DNA of 64,000 nt, from the NCBI GenBank assembly GCA_947561585.1, contig CANNZV010000843.1:62001-126000 (forward strand), in the 5' to 3' direction. Position 1 is the first letter of the stretch. Each line of letters opens with the position of its first letter. Below, one piece after another: positions 33,112-44,699 of the stretch. The position numbers were made by a program, and so were the translations under genes. Origin of the DNA: Caprella mutica. Taxonomy: Eukaryota > Arthropoda > Malacostraca > Amphipoda > Caprellidae. The notes beneath the pieces were generated by a model that worked only from the letters and a program-made list of their open reading frames with translations, made no database searches and was not told the origin of the DNA.

Positions 33112-33519
33112 ATGCACCGAAGTTACAGTGCCTCTGTTGAATTGCAGAGGAAGCTGGAACACGATGCAGCGTTCATGGCTCTTATTCAGGAGCCATACAC
33201 TTTTGGTGGCTTAGCCACTATCAACCCTTCGCGGTCCATGGTCTTCCAAGCACCTGCGGGTGATAACTTGCGTAACAGAGCAGTCATAGTAGCGTCTTCA
33301 TCCTTGAACGTATGGTCTGTTTCTGGTTACACCGACAATGATATGATCACTGTTGCTATGGAATGCAGTATTGGCACTGTCTGGTGCCCCTCTGTGTACA
33401 TGCCAGGTGATTCGGATGACCCCCCGCCTACCATGCAGGTTAGGAGTCTCATCCAACATTGTGAGTATAGTAACATCACACTCCTTATAGGATGTGATGC
33501 TACTGCACATAAATTATAA
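33112..33519 (+). pseudogene. R1-type LINE ORF2, endonuclease fragment
   Basis: Encodes the first part of an APE endonuclease: a QxNxHRS-type start split by the TTAA element (the part downstream begins MHRSYSASVELQRKL), the IQEPYTFGG motif, and WCPSVYMPGD in the position of the IYxPP block. A stop follows LIGCDATAHK, where GDFNAH-like sequence is expected. Recognisable sequence continues in another frame to ~33670. The C-terminal endonuclease and the whole RT are absent. Confidence 0.75.
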
Positions 33520-33679
33520 TATTATATGGATTAGCTCCAATGATAACGAGGGAGGGGAAGCCCTATGGGATTACCTAGTCTCAACAACTATGTAACTGAG
33601 GGCATGAACCAACCTTTGTTGTACAGAACAGAAGGGAAGTCCTGGACCTAACGCTGGCCTCTCTGAGCTTGGACGATCG

Positions 33680-35315
33680 TCTAGAATTCGTCGAGCTCCT
33701 ATTAGATATGGTAGTTGGGAGTATGATCAGTTTGAGGAGTTGGGTTTATTAGTAAATGGGAATATCATTATCGAGCCTAGGTCGGTATCTGAGGCTCTTA
33801 ATAGCGGTTCTGAATCCTCTAAATGGAAACATGCCATGGAGAGGGAATTAAATGCTTTTGAGAAACATAAAGTTTTTGAACTCGTAAAACCTACCTCAGA
33901 TTTAAACATAATTAAATCTAAATGGGTGTTTAAAAGAAAAAAGGGATCTGATGGTAGAGTGGTTTCATATAAAGCTAGATTAGTCGCTCAGGGTTTTTTA
34001 CAGAGACCTGGAATCGACTATGATGAAATTTTTGCTCCTGTAGTGAGATTTGAATCAGTGCGAACCATGTTATCTTTAGCAGCTAACCAAAAATTATTTG
34101 TACATCACTTGGATGTCAATTCTGCTTTTTTTGAATGGGGATCTTAAAGGAAATGTTTATATTAGACAGCCTCCTGGCTATGCTATTCGAGGAAAAGAAG
34201 ATTTAGTATGTAAACTAAATAAATCTATGTATGGGTTAAAACAATCACCCAAATGTTGGAATGATGCTTTGGATGCATATCTTAAATCCTTAGGATTTAT
34301 TCAGTCCTCTTGTGACTCATGTATATATGTTAAAGTAATCAATAACTCTCCATGCTTCATTTCTGTGTATGTAGATGATATTATTGTAGCATGTAAGAAC
34401 TATGATGACCTTACTAAAATCAAGACTGATTCAAGTGCTAAATTTGAGATGAAAGACTTAGGAAAATTATCCTATTTCTTAGGCATAAAAGTCGTACAAG
34501 ACGAAAATAAAATAGCCCTAAATCAATCTTCATTTGTCAACGAGTTATTAGATAGATTTGAATTCAATAATTGCAAACCGGTTTCAACCCCTGCTGATGT
34601 TAATTCTCATTTGGAACCAACTACTGATGATTGTGAACTAGTAGATAAAACTAAATATCAGTCAGCTGTAGGTGCTTTACTGTATCTATCTACTAAAACT
34701 AGACCGGACATAACTTATGCAGTTGGAAATGTCTCTAAATTTTGTTCCAATCCAAACACTAAGCACTGGTCTGCAATTAAGAGAATATTTAGATACCTAA
34801 AGGGCACACCTGATCTTGGCATTACATATGGTAATGAAGATTCTGAGTTGATAGGTTATTCTGATGCCAACTGGGCAGGTAACAGAGTTGATAGGAAAAG
34901 TACTTCTGGCCAATGCTTTATCTTAAATAATTCCATTATTTCTTGGCGCTCTGTGAAACAGTCATGTGTTGCTTTATCAATGGCTGAAGCTTAATATGTT
35001 TCCCTCTCTGGGGCCTCCCAAGAAGCTGTATTTCTAAATAAATTACTATTAGATCTTAAAGTACCAAATAAGAATCCTATAGTTTTGTTTGAGGATAATC
35101 AGTCAGCAATTTGTATTGCTAAAAATGCTAAAAATCATCCTAGATCGAAACACATTGATATTAAATTTCATTACATTACAGATCTTGTTGCTTCAAACAC
35201 AATTAAACTTGTGTATTGCCCCAGTGAAACTATGCTTGCTGACATATTCACTAAACCTTTGCCTACTGATAGATTTACCAAATTAGTTGAATTAATAGGC
35301 ATGAAAAATATATAA
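33680..35315 (+). pseudogene. Copia-type pol fragment: reverse transcriptase and RNase H
   Basis: RT starts with the typical KWKHAME and KWVFKRK region; then KARLVAQGF; VYVDDIIVA is the catalytic YVDD box; LGIKV and ALLYLSTKTRPDI follow. RNase H has YSDANWAG and the SKHIDI...HY and LADIFTKPL end. Gag, protease and integrase are missing. Two lesions are visible: a one-base frameshift in a T run at ~34127-34133, and a stop codon at 34993-34995 where this family usually has Glu. A polypurine tract (GAGGAGGAG) precedes the 3' LTR by a few bases. The copy entered or recombined with the R1-type LINE at ~33675. Confidence 0.9.
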
Positions 35316-35456
35316 TGTCGTGTGAGGAGGAGTGTTGAAATTTTAGTTAAATGTATTACACACTCGTTATATGTTTAATGTTAACTTCCTGTTAGACTAG
35401 CTCCAGATTGCATTAGTTGTTGTCTAAGAGCCGCCATTTCACCAACAGGTTATTTG

Positions 35457-35760
35457 AAGAGCCGTGGGGATATCATATCTGAGCCGTGGGATAAAAATCG
35501 TGAGCCGTGGGATAAAAATCGTGAGCCGTGGGATAAAAATCGTGAGCCGTGGGATAAAAATCGCGAGCCGTGGGATAAAAATCGCGAGCCGTGGGATAAA
35601 AATCGCGAGCCGTGGGATAAAAATCACGAGCCGTGGGATAAAAAATACAAGCCGTGGGATAAAAAATGAGAGCCGTGGGATAAAAAATGCAAGTTGTGGG
35701 ATAAAAAATGTGAGCTGTGGGATAAAAACTACAAGCAATGGGATATAAAGCGAGCCATGG
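35457..35760. repeat. 21-bp minisatellite inside element Q, ~14 copies
   Basis: The unit is GAGCCGTGGGATAAAAATCG plus T. Units become more divergent to the right (AAATACAA, AAATGAG). The length is divisible by three, so several spurious open frames appear on both strands. Confidence 0.95.
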
Positions 35761-35926
35761 TGGAAGGAGCAATTACTACCTAGATTTAGTTACTTATTAA
35801 CAGACCGGGAATATTTGATCAAGTGAAAATTCACATTTAATGAGCCGCAAAGTTTTGAAACTCTATATAAATGTCTTTTAGAAGACCGCGAGTTTCGAAA
35901 AAAAATTCACGAAGAATGCAATCTGG

Positions 35927-36186
35927 CCAGTCTGCAGAATATGGAACATTTTTCCAATACTCTCTGCGGGAGTTTTTGATTGAATTTTAGAAATTGGAGA
36001 TCTCTGCGGGAGATCTTGAATTAATTCCTATGTTACCATTAATTTAGATGCGGGAGATTTTGAATTAAATCCTATGTTACCATTAATTTAGCTGCGGGAG
36101 ATTCTGAATCTGCAGCTGAGAATCAGAGAGTAGCTCTCTCTCAAATTAAAGTCTCTGCGGGAGAAGAGACACATTCTGCAGACTGG
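35927..36186 (+). mobile_element. Family B MITE at the right TIR of element Q
   Basis: From CCAGTCTGCAGAATATGG to ACATTCTGCAGACTGG, flanked by CAATCTGG (35919-35926) and CAATCTGC (36187-36194). It lies directly beside an A element that used the same octamer. Confidence 0.9.
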
Positions 36187-36194
36187 CAATCTGC

Positions 36195-36608
36195 CCAAGT
36201 AATAAAGCATGTCCAAACTCGCCATTTTAATGGCGAGTTTGTGACTATTATTTTGAGCCCTTCAATTGCAAATGGCGAGTTTTATCTATTTTTCTCCTAT
36301 GCTACAATGTTATTTTGGAGAGAATTAATGTTAATTTGATCATTTTGGAGAGAATTTGTTGAATTTTGGAGAGAGCTGGAGAGGCAAATGGTGAGTTTAT
36401 GAGACATACTATTTTACCCAGTCTGCAGAAACTGGTAAAGTGTTCGTAGAGATCTCTTATTCTGTTCGTAGCAAAATTAATGTAAATATAGGGATTAATT
36501 CAAAAGTGTTCGTAGCAAAATTAATGTAAATATAGGAATTAATTCAAAATTGTTCGGAGAGAATATCCCAAATATCTCACATATTCTGCAGACTGGTATT
36601 TTACTTGG
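36195..36608 (-). mobile_element. Family A MITE, split by D, next to B
   Basis: From CCAAGTAATAAAGCATG to TATTTTACTTGG, with CAATCTGC before it and CAATCTGG (36609-36616) after it. It contains element D near its right end. Confidence 0.9.
36418..36596 (-). mobile_element. Family D MITE inside A, TSD TATTTTAC
   Basis: An intact reference copy: CCAGTCTGCAGAAACTGG to CATATTCTGCAGACTGG, with an exact duplication TATTTTAC (36410-36417 and 36597-36604). The interior has direct copies of GTTCGTAGCAAAATTAATGT. Confidence 0.95.
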
Positions 36609-36891
36609 CAATCTGGGACTAGCTCAGCTATATTAAATTACCTATTGTTTAAATAACAATGTATTACTTTTATGAGAAACGGACTTAAGGTCTAAAGTCC
36701 ATTACATTTCCGGTGCGTGTTAAATAACACCGCATGTAGATCCTTAAGGTAGTCTGTCTTTTACATTACTCAGAGAGAGATGTGATTCCCTCATCTCTCT
36801 AATAGACTTCTAATTGTATAACATATTACTCTTTAAATAAACTCTATGTCTTAACGTTGTTAACCCACTGTAATTTAACCTAATTCTAACA

Positions 36892-37320
36892 CGAACCCCC
36901 CTGCCAGGTCATTAAACAATCATGAAGTGTGCAAAACAACAAACTAGCGGATACAACACACTACATAACAGTTTTTCACATTGAGGTCATTAATAGAAAG
37001 TACAGTGGTGCACCGTATTGTAGTGCGCCGTAATCATAATGTGGTGCCGCTCGGCGCTGGTGCGCCACTCAGCTTTTAGATACTGTTGTCCGACTCTCTG
37101 TTTGAACAGTGAACACTTAGTATCTATACTTAATCTCTTACAATTTTCGTGAAATTTATGGACTCTAGGGTTTAAGAGCTGCTCTTTCCAATGGTGTTGT
37201 CAGATTTGAAATATTTTCACGCATTCGCTGTCAATTACCGATGCGCAACTTCACCCGGAATGTTGAGGTGCGCAAGGCCACCCGGTCTGACGCTATCTGA
37301 GTTTTGACCTTTGAAATCTA
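36892..37320. mobile_element. Fragments flanking the LTR: shared 80-bp block and partial element N
   Basis: 36892-36975 (CCCCCCTGCCAGGTCATTAA onward) is repeated at ~44105-44185 in the GC-rich element. About 37085-37297 matches 13985-14181, the right end of element N, down to ACCCGGTCTGACG. Confidence 0.7.
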
Positions 37321-37820
37321 AGCCAATTAATTGACTTTAACTGAGTCGCCATCAGAGTCACCGTCTGAAAATACTGCTTATAATTAATTTTAAAATATTA
37401 CCTCTTTTCGATGATTTAAAATCAGATTTTAAGAATTTTCAATAGTTGTCAAGTTACAAGGTGTGCGCAACTATGCCCTCTGCCAGGCAGTGCGCTACAA
37501 TAGTCTGTCAATGTCCGGCGTCCGCCCTGGGGCTACTCTATTGTCTAAAGTAGCTATAACTCAAACTTCAAAGAAGACGGATTCTGTTTTCACGAACTGA
37601 TAACCAATGTCATTTGAAAGTGTTTGTTTATTTTCTGAAATAAAGGTGTATTATTATAAACACAGTTACAAATCATTATATTAACAAGATTAATATGTCT
37701 TCCTGGATACCAACATCCACCTCTTGCCGAATTTGAGCTAGATTTTAGTGCGAAGTTATGTTTTGTTGTCCGTGCTTTAGATATTATTGCCTCATCGAGG
37801 AGGAGTCCAACACAGTTTAA

Positions 37821-38399
37821 AGGTCCCCTCCAAGCAAATTTTTTTATTGCTTAAATCAACGAGACTAATGTTTCTTATCATTTTACTGTAAACCGCATCA
37901 AATTTGATGGCATATTTTTAATTTTATATGCTTTTAAAGATTTTTATAATCAAAATTCTACAAAACCTACTTTACTTCCGACTTTCTAATTTTCAGTCTG
38001 AAGAAGAAGAATGTACACCATTTGTTTTGATTTTCAACTAGGAATTTGGTTTAATAAATCTATTTATTATTCGTTTATAGGTTTAAATTTGGAAAAACTT
38101 ATTATAGAAACGTTTATACACTTTTAGAAACAATTATATCTCAAAAGAAGGCCAAAAACGCGTATTTTGTTTAAAAATCTAAATTTGAAATCAAAACAAA
38201 GAGTGTACAATCTTCTTTCTCAGCGTCAGGTTGGAGATTCACTCAATTGTTGATCACAGAGTATTAAAAAACTTTAAAAGCAAATAATAAAATATATACT
38301 GAAAAGAATTGCATGTGGTTTGCGGAATAATGATCGTAGACCTTAGTTCTATAATATTATGTAATAAACTCATTTTTCCCCGGAGCCTGGAGAGGACCT
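37821..38399. mobile_element. 579-bp TIR element with TTAA duplication
   Basis: AGGTCCCCTCCAAGC at the left is mirrored by GCCTGGAGAGGACCT at the right. TTAA lies on both sides (37817-37820 and 38400-38403). An internal inverted pair surrounds TGTACACCATTTGTTTTGAT and its mirror. Non-coding. Confidence 0.82.
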
Positions 38400-38404
38400 T
38401 TAAG

Positions 38405-38833
38405 AAGAGGCTATTGTATTCTTTAGACTGTGGTTTGCAAGCTCCAAATGAAATGAATTGATATTTCTCTACCCATGCAAGAAGGATTTATTTCTGACAC
38501 AAAAATGGAATATCCCAGGAATAAATCCTTCGGATCTTGCAAAGATAACCCATTCCACTTGCCCTTGGCAATGGATTGGATATGTCTTCTGGAGCTCTTT
38601 ATAGGCCTACTTGCTGTAATTGTGCTACCCCTACAAACAACGGTCTGTCGATTTGATGGAACAATTCATCGATTCGAGTCTCGAGATCCCAGGCAATCGA
38701 AAAGAAATCGAATCGATATACGTTGTTTATAGGGAGAATTCTAATTCTTGCGCGAAAGTAATTTCATATTGACTATTTGAAATTTTTCCCATTGAAAATT
38801 AATATGTTTTATTGAAAATTTGAATAGATTTGC
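38405..38833. other. Unassigned interval
   Basis: The 85-codon ORF at 38475-38732 has one hydrophobic stretch (LLELFIGLLAVIVLPL) but no recognised motif, no splice context and no neighbour that supports it. A TTTATTTCTGACAC...GAATAAATCC inverted pair occurs near 38487-38530. Confidence 0.35.
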
Positions 38834-38834
38834 C

Positions 38835-39538
38835 CATGAATTAAATAGTTAGAAGGATACTCGCACTTGAAAATGATGCAAAAGTGTGACGTCAATCGAG
38901 CGACTCATGACGTCACCTGGTATACAGATACTCGCATCGGAAATATTTGGTTATTGATCTTCATGAAATAACTTCTGATTACTTGGTCGAATAGATAAAT
39001 AAATGCACCGTAAATGTTAATATATATTTATATATATACCTAATACTGAAATCATTTATTGAATTTAGCTCAGATGATATTCAATAATAATTGGATTTGT
39101 GTCGACTACGATCGATTGTGTATTCTCCAACAATGATTGGAATTGAAGAACTATATAGAATAATTTCTTATATAAAAATGTAGGTATAAGAACTATTTAT
39201 CACGATAAAATCGATATGGTGAAATATATATAATTACTATTTGTCGACGGATTTCTTCAATTAAGGAATGAATGAAAATCATAGATCACTAACTTTATAT
39301 TGTTGTTCATAATATATACAAATTAATAAAATGAATAAAAAAAGAACTGTATAGAATAAAGTAGCTAATAACAGTATTCTGAAAACTAGTATTAAGCTAC
39401 AGAAAAGCTAGTATTGAGCTACAGACTCAAAGTAAACAAAACAAGAACCTTCAAATCGTATTCCAAGTGACGTCACCTTCTTTTTCTTTGTCGGTATTTC
39501 TGTCGAGTGCGAGTATCCTTCTAACTATTTAATTCATG
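38835..39538. mobile_element. 704-bp TIR element, family W
   Basis: CATGAATTAAATAGTTAGAA with GGATACTCGCAC is mirrored at the right by GTGCGAGTATCC and TTCTAACTATTTAATTCATG. The flanks GATTTGCC and GATTTACC look like an 8-bp duplication with one change. TGACGTCA-like words lie in both subterminal parts. Confidence 0.88.
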
Positions 39539-39564
39539 GATTTACCTATACTGTATTATATGCT

Positions 39565-41370
39565 ACGATTCTTGCCCCTCTCCATCTATCGTCACGTTTC
39601 AGTTATTTTCGTCTATAACAAGACTTAGAAACATTTCTATGGTTTAGGTATTTTACAAATCGATGTCTCAATATATTTCTATTATTGTTACAAAAATGTA
39701 AGTTATTTCATTTAAAATTACAATCAGAGTGTCAGTTTAACTGATGAGATGTATGACGATACGGTACATTCAGGACAAACATACCGAAATTGATTAGGTA
39801 TAGAGAATTTGTTATGCGCGATTTTACACTTCAAATAAAAAAAAGAATTTTCCTATAATTTTTCTTGTTCTTAATTGCATTTCTTGAATATAAAATCAGA
39901 AATTAATTCAGTCATCAATATTTAAAATAAATCGATGTGTGGATATTTGGGTATCAATAAAGAGGGTTTTCCATTTATCGTCATGGGGTGACGATAAATG
40001 GTATTTTGATCAATTTCGAAATAGTGGTTCTAAAACAGTTTAATGGTTGGTATATATATTTATTCTCAATATTTATTCAATTTTACGTACTTAGATAGCT
40101 TTTACCCATTTATCAACCTGCTGGAACTCAATTATAGGGTTGTAAATAGGGGGGGGGAGTAATTAGAAGGGGGGGGGGGACCTATACATATATAATAGAA
40201 TCAAAATAGTTGATTACACTATTCAATATACCTTGTTCATCTGAATAATGATTAGTAAAAAAATAAAGTTTTATTTATATAGAAAAAGTGTCACCTAATT
40301 TGATAAAACGTAGAAAATTTTCATAAGTTTTAGACGTACAATGTTGTTGTATTGCCGTACACGTTATCCAAAGAATGTTTGCACATCTGCGTGTCATATT
40401 CATAACTAATATATAGCTGGAATTCAACTTAAAATCATTTAATATGTAGATAAGTGTTTACATTTCTCTGAAATTCGGTTAATTATTATTTACACAGTTT
40501 ACGATGATATATATTTTGTGAATTTCATTTATTTGGAAAAACAAACAACGTGATCTATCAAAATTTCGATACGACTTTGGTTTTCTAAAACTTTTTCCTC
40601 TCAAAATAAATTGATTTCAGCTGAAATAATTCATATCATAAAATAATTATTGTTAATCCATCATATTATCTTAAATGTCATTTCCAGTGTCCGGGAAAAC
40701 TTTGAATATGTTAAATAAACCGCGTAAAATAAAGTTTACTATATATTTTTCATTCTTTTTAAAGTTTTTAATACTATGTGCTGTGTGACCCAATAATACG
40801 AAACATAATTATGATCATCAAGATAATTTAATGGGAAGGAAGTTAAAAATATTGTCGCTTTGATTAATTACTTATGTAGGGGTTTTTACGTCTGCTGCAG
40901 AATCGGAGGCCAATTCACTGACTTCAAAATATAATTTTATTAAGATGAGATTCATGAACAAAGTCAAATACCACCTGTCGATGTCTAGCTCATGGATGCA
41001 GAAAAGCTACTCCGTGAATGTAGTCACTTACCAAAAATGTGACGAATAAGCCTTAGATCTTTATGTTAGGTAGACTCGTAGGCTTCATTTACTATCAACT
41101 CTTCAGTTTCCTCTTCTATCCGTGAGTGCAGCAAACGGTGCTTGTTTCCCTTTTCGTTACATTCCTTGGTAAGGGACTGCTTTCACTGACTAGCTTTTCT
41201 ACATCCATGAGCATTATCACCGACGGTGGTAGGTGACTTTGTTCATGAAGCAACTTTTCTTTCTGACTGCTTCTTCGAGTCCCTTGTATTTAATTTCATT
41301 TTGACATCAGCGATAATATGACCTTTGGCTTCGAAGCAGACCCGTACTACAATCATTAATTTCTCCATTC
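39565..41370 (+). mobile_element. Element O copy 1, left part
   Basis: Closely related to 45148-47105. Shared blocks include CTCTCCATCTATCGTCACG, CCATTTATCGTCATGGGGTG, a G-tract region near 40150, ATTGTCGCTTTGATTAATTA and both inverted K arms. It stops at TTCTCCATTCT. The matching continuation (TCATTTTCCC plus CCATTCTACCT repeats) resumes at 48039, after the candidate insertion P. Confidence 0.8.
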
Positions 41371-41659
41371 TACACACAGAGAAAGGATTAGTTGAATCAA
41401 ATCATATTTGATTTGTTTTGACTAAATTTTATGGTTTATCTGTGCGCCTACCTACGTGGTGAGTTGCAGGTACTATTTAATATGAGTTAAATTGACGTTG
41501 GTTAAAACAACACATATGTGAGTTGATTATTTTTAATTCCCGATGGTCACAACAACTACTTGTGATAGTCAAAACTGCTCGTGATGGTTGAACCAATTAT
41601 ATGTAATGGTTAAAACAACTACAGAACAAGGTTACATCAACTACTTAATGTATGTTTCT

Positions 41660-42090
41660 CCAATCACTCCTATTTGTTATACCAACTACTCGTGTAGGTT
41701 ATACCAACTACTCGTGTAGGTTATACCAACTGCTTGTGTAGGTTATACCAACTACTCGTGTAGGTTATACCAACTACTCGTGTAGGTTATACCAACTGCT
41801 TGTGTAGGTTATACCAACTACTCGTGTAGGTTATACTAACTACTCGTGTAGGTTATACCAACTACTCGTGTAGGTTACATTAACTACTCGTATAGGTGAT
41901 ATCAACTACTCGTATAGGTTATATCAACTACTCGGTTAGGTTATATCAACTACTCGTGTTGGTTATATCAGCTACTCGTGTAGGTTATATCAACTACTCG
42001 TGTAGGTTATATCATCTTCTCGTGTTGGTTATATCAACTACTAGTAAACTAAGTAAATGTATATCAACTATTATAGTGTAGGTTGAAATA
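41660..42090. repeat. 22-bp minisatellite, ~19 copies
   Basis: The unit is GTGTAGGTTATACCAACTAC plus TC. It is cleaner at the left and shifts to TTATATCAACTACTCG at the right. It lies near the left end of the candidate element P. Confidence 0.93.
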
Positions 42091-42688
42091 TCGGTCTGGT
42101 TAGCAGTAGCCAGACTTTTTACAAGACTTTTTCAGTCACTATATTTACTCTATTAAATTATAATCTCGAGTTAGGTCCCGGTATCAATTAGATTAGACTA
42201 TTTATTTTCTAGGACCAAATCTAACATGTTCACATTTATTTTCTACTTTTGCTTCTGTGATATGCATACTATTTTAATTTAAAAAAATAATTGATCACCT
42301 AGACCTATCCTTGCTTTTTGAAATGTTTTCGATCCGATGAATTGATATATGGTTATCAGTTGTAAATTAATAGATTAGATTGAATAAGTAATCTCATCAG
42401 GTCAGTTTATAAATAAGTAGTTAGATGACATAAATAACTTTACGTAGTGATAAATAGGTAGGCTAGATGAATTAATTAACCAGGCTAGATTACAAAAGTT
42501 GATAAATCTTTGATATGCTGCAATTGTACTATAACTTAATGAATAATAAAATAATGATAAAGCCTTTATCTTCTAAACCATATTTTAGTGCAATTCATCT
42601 TACTCATAGGCACTGATATTGAAATATGCTAATAGAATTACCAAGGTCAAATTGAAAACAAAATATATACATTTAAGTTTTAGATTTA

Positions 42689-43410
42689 TTATTTAGAAGT
42701 ACAATTTGAATTCTCGTCACTTTCTTTCACGACTGTAGGTTGCCAATTCCTGAAATAAGAGATTCGTATATTAATATATATTGAATAGAAATTCACAGTA
42801 TCGTTAATATACATTATCAATAACATCACCTACTCTTTTTCCTTTTGTGATGAGATAGCGACAGCTTCGATATTCTTTTCATGTCTGGAATCTCTAAAAG
42901 CATATGAAAAAGTAAGAGCTAATCATATTGCAAATACATATTTAAAAATCATCTAATATTTTCAAATACTTACTTTGACCTAGCATAATTGTTCCTGAAC
43001 CATTCAAAGGAATTGAAGAGGACTCCGATAGTTGATGACGTTGATCTACTTCATCAAGATCTGAAAGTAGATTCAGAAAATATAGAAAACATATATTAAT
43101 AAAGAAATGAAAAGAATTATTAACTGAGAATTCTTTCATATAGGTAAATTATTTATATAAATTGTTAAACTAATTATAAATCTTCAGATGCAGTATAAAT
43201 TTAGCTCTAATAAATGCAATGGATTTTTCTAGCTAATCCTCATAATTTTGTTCATTATACACTCATAATGTAGACATTAATTAAATACCAAGAAAGTATA
43301 ATATATCAAAAGGCTCACCTCTGGTTGGAGTTCTCCCTGCTAAATCCCTGGACGGTGTTCTCCTCCGACTACCTCCCTGGATGGAGTTCTCCCAGTCATA
43401 GAAAACTAGG
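42689..43410 (-). CDS. 3' exons of an unrecognised spliced gene
   Basis: Four candidate exons on the minus strand: ~43410-43319, 43060-42974, 42891-42834 and 42749-42689. Three GT-AG junctions join in phase and lead to a stop (ending SNCTSK). The residues read as a low-complexity, charged C terminus: RRRTPSRDLAGRTPTRD, EVDQRHQLSESSSIPLNG, EKNIEAVAISSQKEKENW. The third exon needs the AG of an AGAG tandem acceptor. An AATAAA word lies just after the stop. The RTPSR/RTPTR repeats could be phosphorylation sites. The upstream exons are not found and I do not recognise the family. It may be a host gene, or a gene carried by the surrounding element. Confidence 0.45.
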
Positions 43411-43699
43411 GTCAAGTAGGTAAATTGCGGCACTTTAACTAACTGCGGTCTCTTATCTCAGAAACATTAATAACCACCATGACTTCAAGGCACTCGTGAA
43501 ATGAATAGAACCTATCATAAATTGAGCTTAAATTATGATGTTCAACAATTTAGTATATAGCTAAACTAATTTCAGAATGATTTTGAGACTCTCTTATTAG
43601 GGTCACAATTAGAAATTAAAGAACCGAATTTGGCTGTGTAACCCTACCTATAGGTACACCAACTAGTTTTAAAATATATAGATTATCAGACCACTTTAC

Positions 43700-43880
43700 T
43701 TGAGATACTAGGATTAGTTCCGAAATATCGGACGGCTCTACATTTTCGGTCGCGTAAGAAAAACTATATTATATTAACTTTTATTTTAATTAGCTATTAG
43801 GTAGCTATATAGCTACTACATTTCATACGTGACCGAAAATTTGAAATCGCCTGATAATTTGGAACTTACCCTATTCTGAG
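43700..43880. mobile_element. Family I MITE
   Basis: AGTTCCGAAATATCGGACGG with CTACATTTTCGGTCGCG at the left is mirrored by GTGACCGAAAATTTGAA and GATAATTTGGAACTTACCCT at the right. Confidence 0.8.
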
Positions 43881-43917
43881 GACAGCGCAGTAACTACCTA
43901 GCCTATGTAGAAGGGGT

Positions 43918-44308
43918 GTTGGTCAGAAGCCCCCCAGGTCAAGAGCCCCCCCGGTCATGAGCCCCCCCGGTCAAGAGCCCCCCGGTCATGAGCCCCCCTG
44001 TTTTTAAATCCTTATTTACCTATACTATTTAATCCTTATTGACACTTTTGTAGTTCATTACTGAATAGACAAAAATATATGTATATTGGGGGGCGTGCCG
44101 CCCCTCGAACCCCCCTGCCAGGTCATTAAACAATCATGAAGTGTGCAGTACAACAAACTAGCGGATACAACAAACTGCATTAGTAACTCTCAGTTATTTC
44201 TATCTAAGTAATTCTTCATTTGTTTAACTAGGTAAATAAGGATTAAAAAACAGGGAGGGGGGGGGGGGCTCGTGACCGGGGGGGCTCATGATCGGGGGGG
44301 ACTTGTGA
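43918..44308. repeat. GC-rich inverted repeat with C/G tracts
   Basis: Tandem GAGCCCCCCCGGTCAAGAGC-type units at 43918-44000 are mirrored by GGGGGCTCGTGACCGGGGGG and GGGGGCTCATGATCGGGGGG at 44260-44308. The loop contains the 80-bp block also seen at 36892. The C and G runs stand out sharply from the AT-rich surroundings. Confidence 0.8.
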
Positions 44309-44699
44309 CATATAATAATCTAGGAAAATTAGTTTGGATATCAGTTTACAAACTGGAAGGCAGTAATCAAAATTTATTATTATAAAAGTTATATACTGAT
44401 AATCAGCTCTTCAAATAACTACCTATATAAAGCCACCAAACTATCAATCACCAATATTATAGAATATTTAGGCACACATTTATCAATTTATTAATGGAAT
44501 TAATTAATAATTAATAATCGATCGGCAGCGATAATACTATTTAATGCATATAACGGTATTGTTTGCACTTGAACTAAAATGATATTGAGGAGCGTTCACA
44601 TTCAACACGTAACACACTTGAAACAAGATTTAAACTGAAAAGTGTTATGCGAATAAATTAGCTTTGAGGAAAGCATAATTAAGTTGCCACTTACTCATT

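Larger units (their letters stand above)
29850..33675 (+). mobile_element. R1-type LINE, 5' part, decayed and interrupted
   Basis: A GC-rich 5' region with CACCTTGACGTGGTGGAGCG, a motif style seen in the 5' regions of arthropod R1-group LINEs. It is followed by a frameshifted ORF1 (30628-31620) and the start of an ORF2 endonuclease, split by a 1.25-kb TTAA-flanked element. The RT is missing, and the sequence runs directly into a Copia fragment near 33675. The base composition contrasts strongly with the AT-rich surroundings. Confidence 0.7.
35403..36616. mobile_element. Element Q (hAT-like) inside the Copia LTR, TSD GACTAGCT
   Basis: The left end CCAGATTGCATT and the right end AATGCAATCTGG are perfect inverted repeats of 12 bp. 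The right one is now interrupted by MITEs A and B. The 8-bp duplication GACTAGCT is at 35395-35402 and 36617-36624. The interior holds a 21-bp minisatellite. Confidence 0.92.
35333..36891 (+). mobile_element. Copia 3' LTR, expanded by nested insertions
   Basis: Begins TGTTGAAATTTTAGTTAAAT and ends TTAACCTAATTCTAACA. Removing the insert at 35403-36616 plus one copy of its 8-bp duplication leaves an LTR of about 340 bp. That matches the solo LTR at 49468-49807. No 5' LTR is present in the window. Confidence 0.9.

Noticed and set aside
35439..35772. Four repetitive ORFs (EPWDKNR, FIPRLAI and similar)
   Set aside because: By-products of the 21-bp minisatellite in element Q.
38475..38732. 85-aa ORF with one hydrophobic segment
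   Set aside because: No homology that I recognise, no splice or promoter context, between transposons; kept only as a remark.
41896..42081. 61-aa ORF with YINYSCRLY repeats
   Set aside because: By-product of the 22-bp minisatellite.
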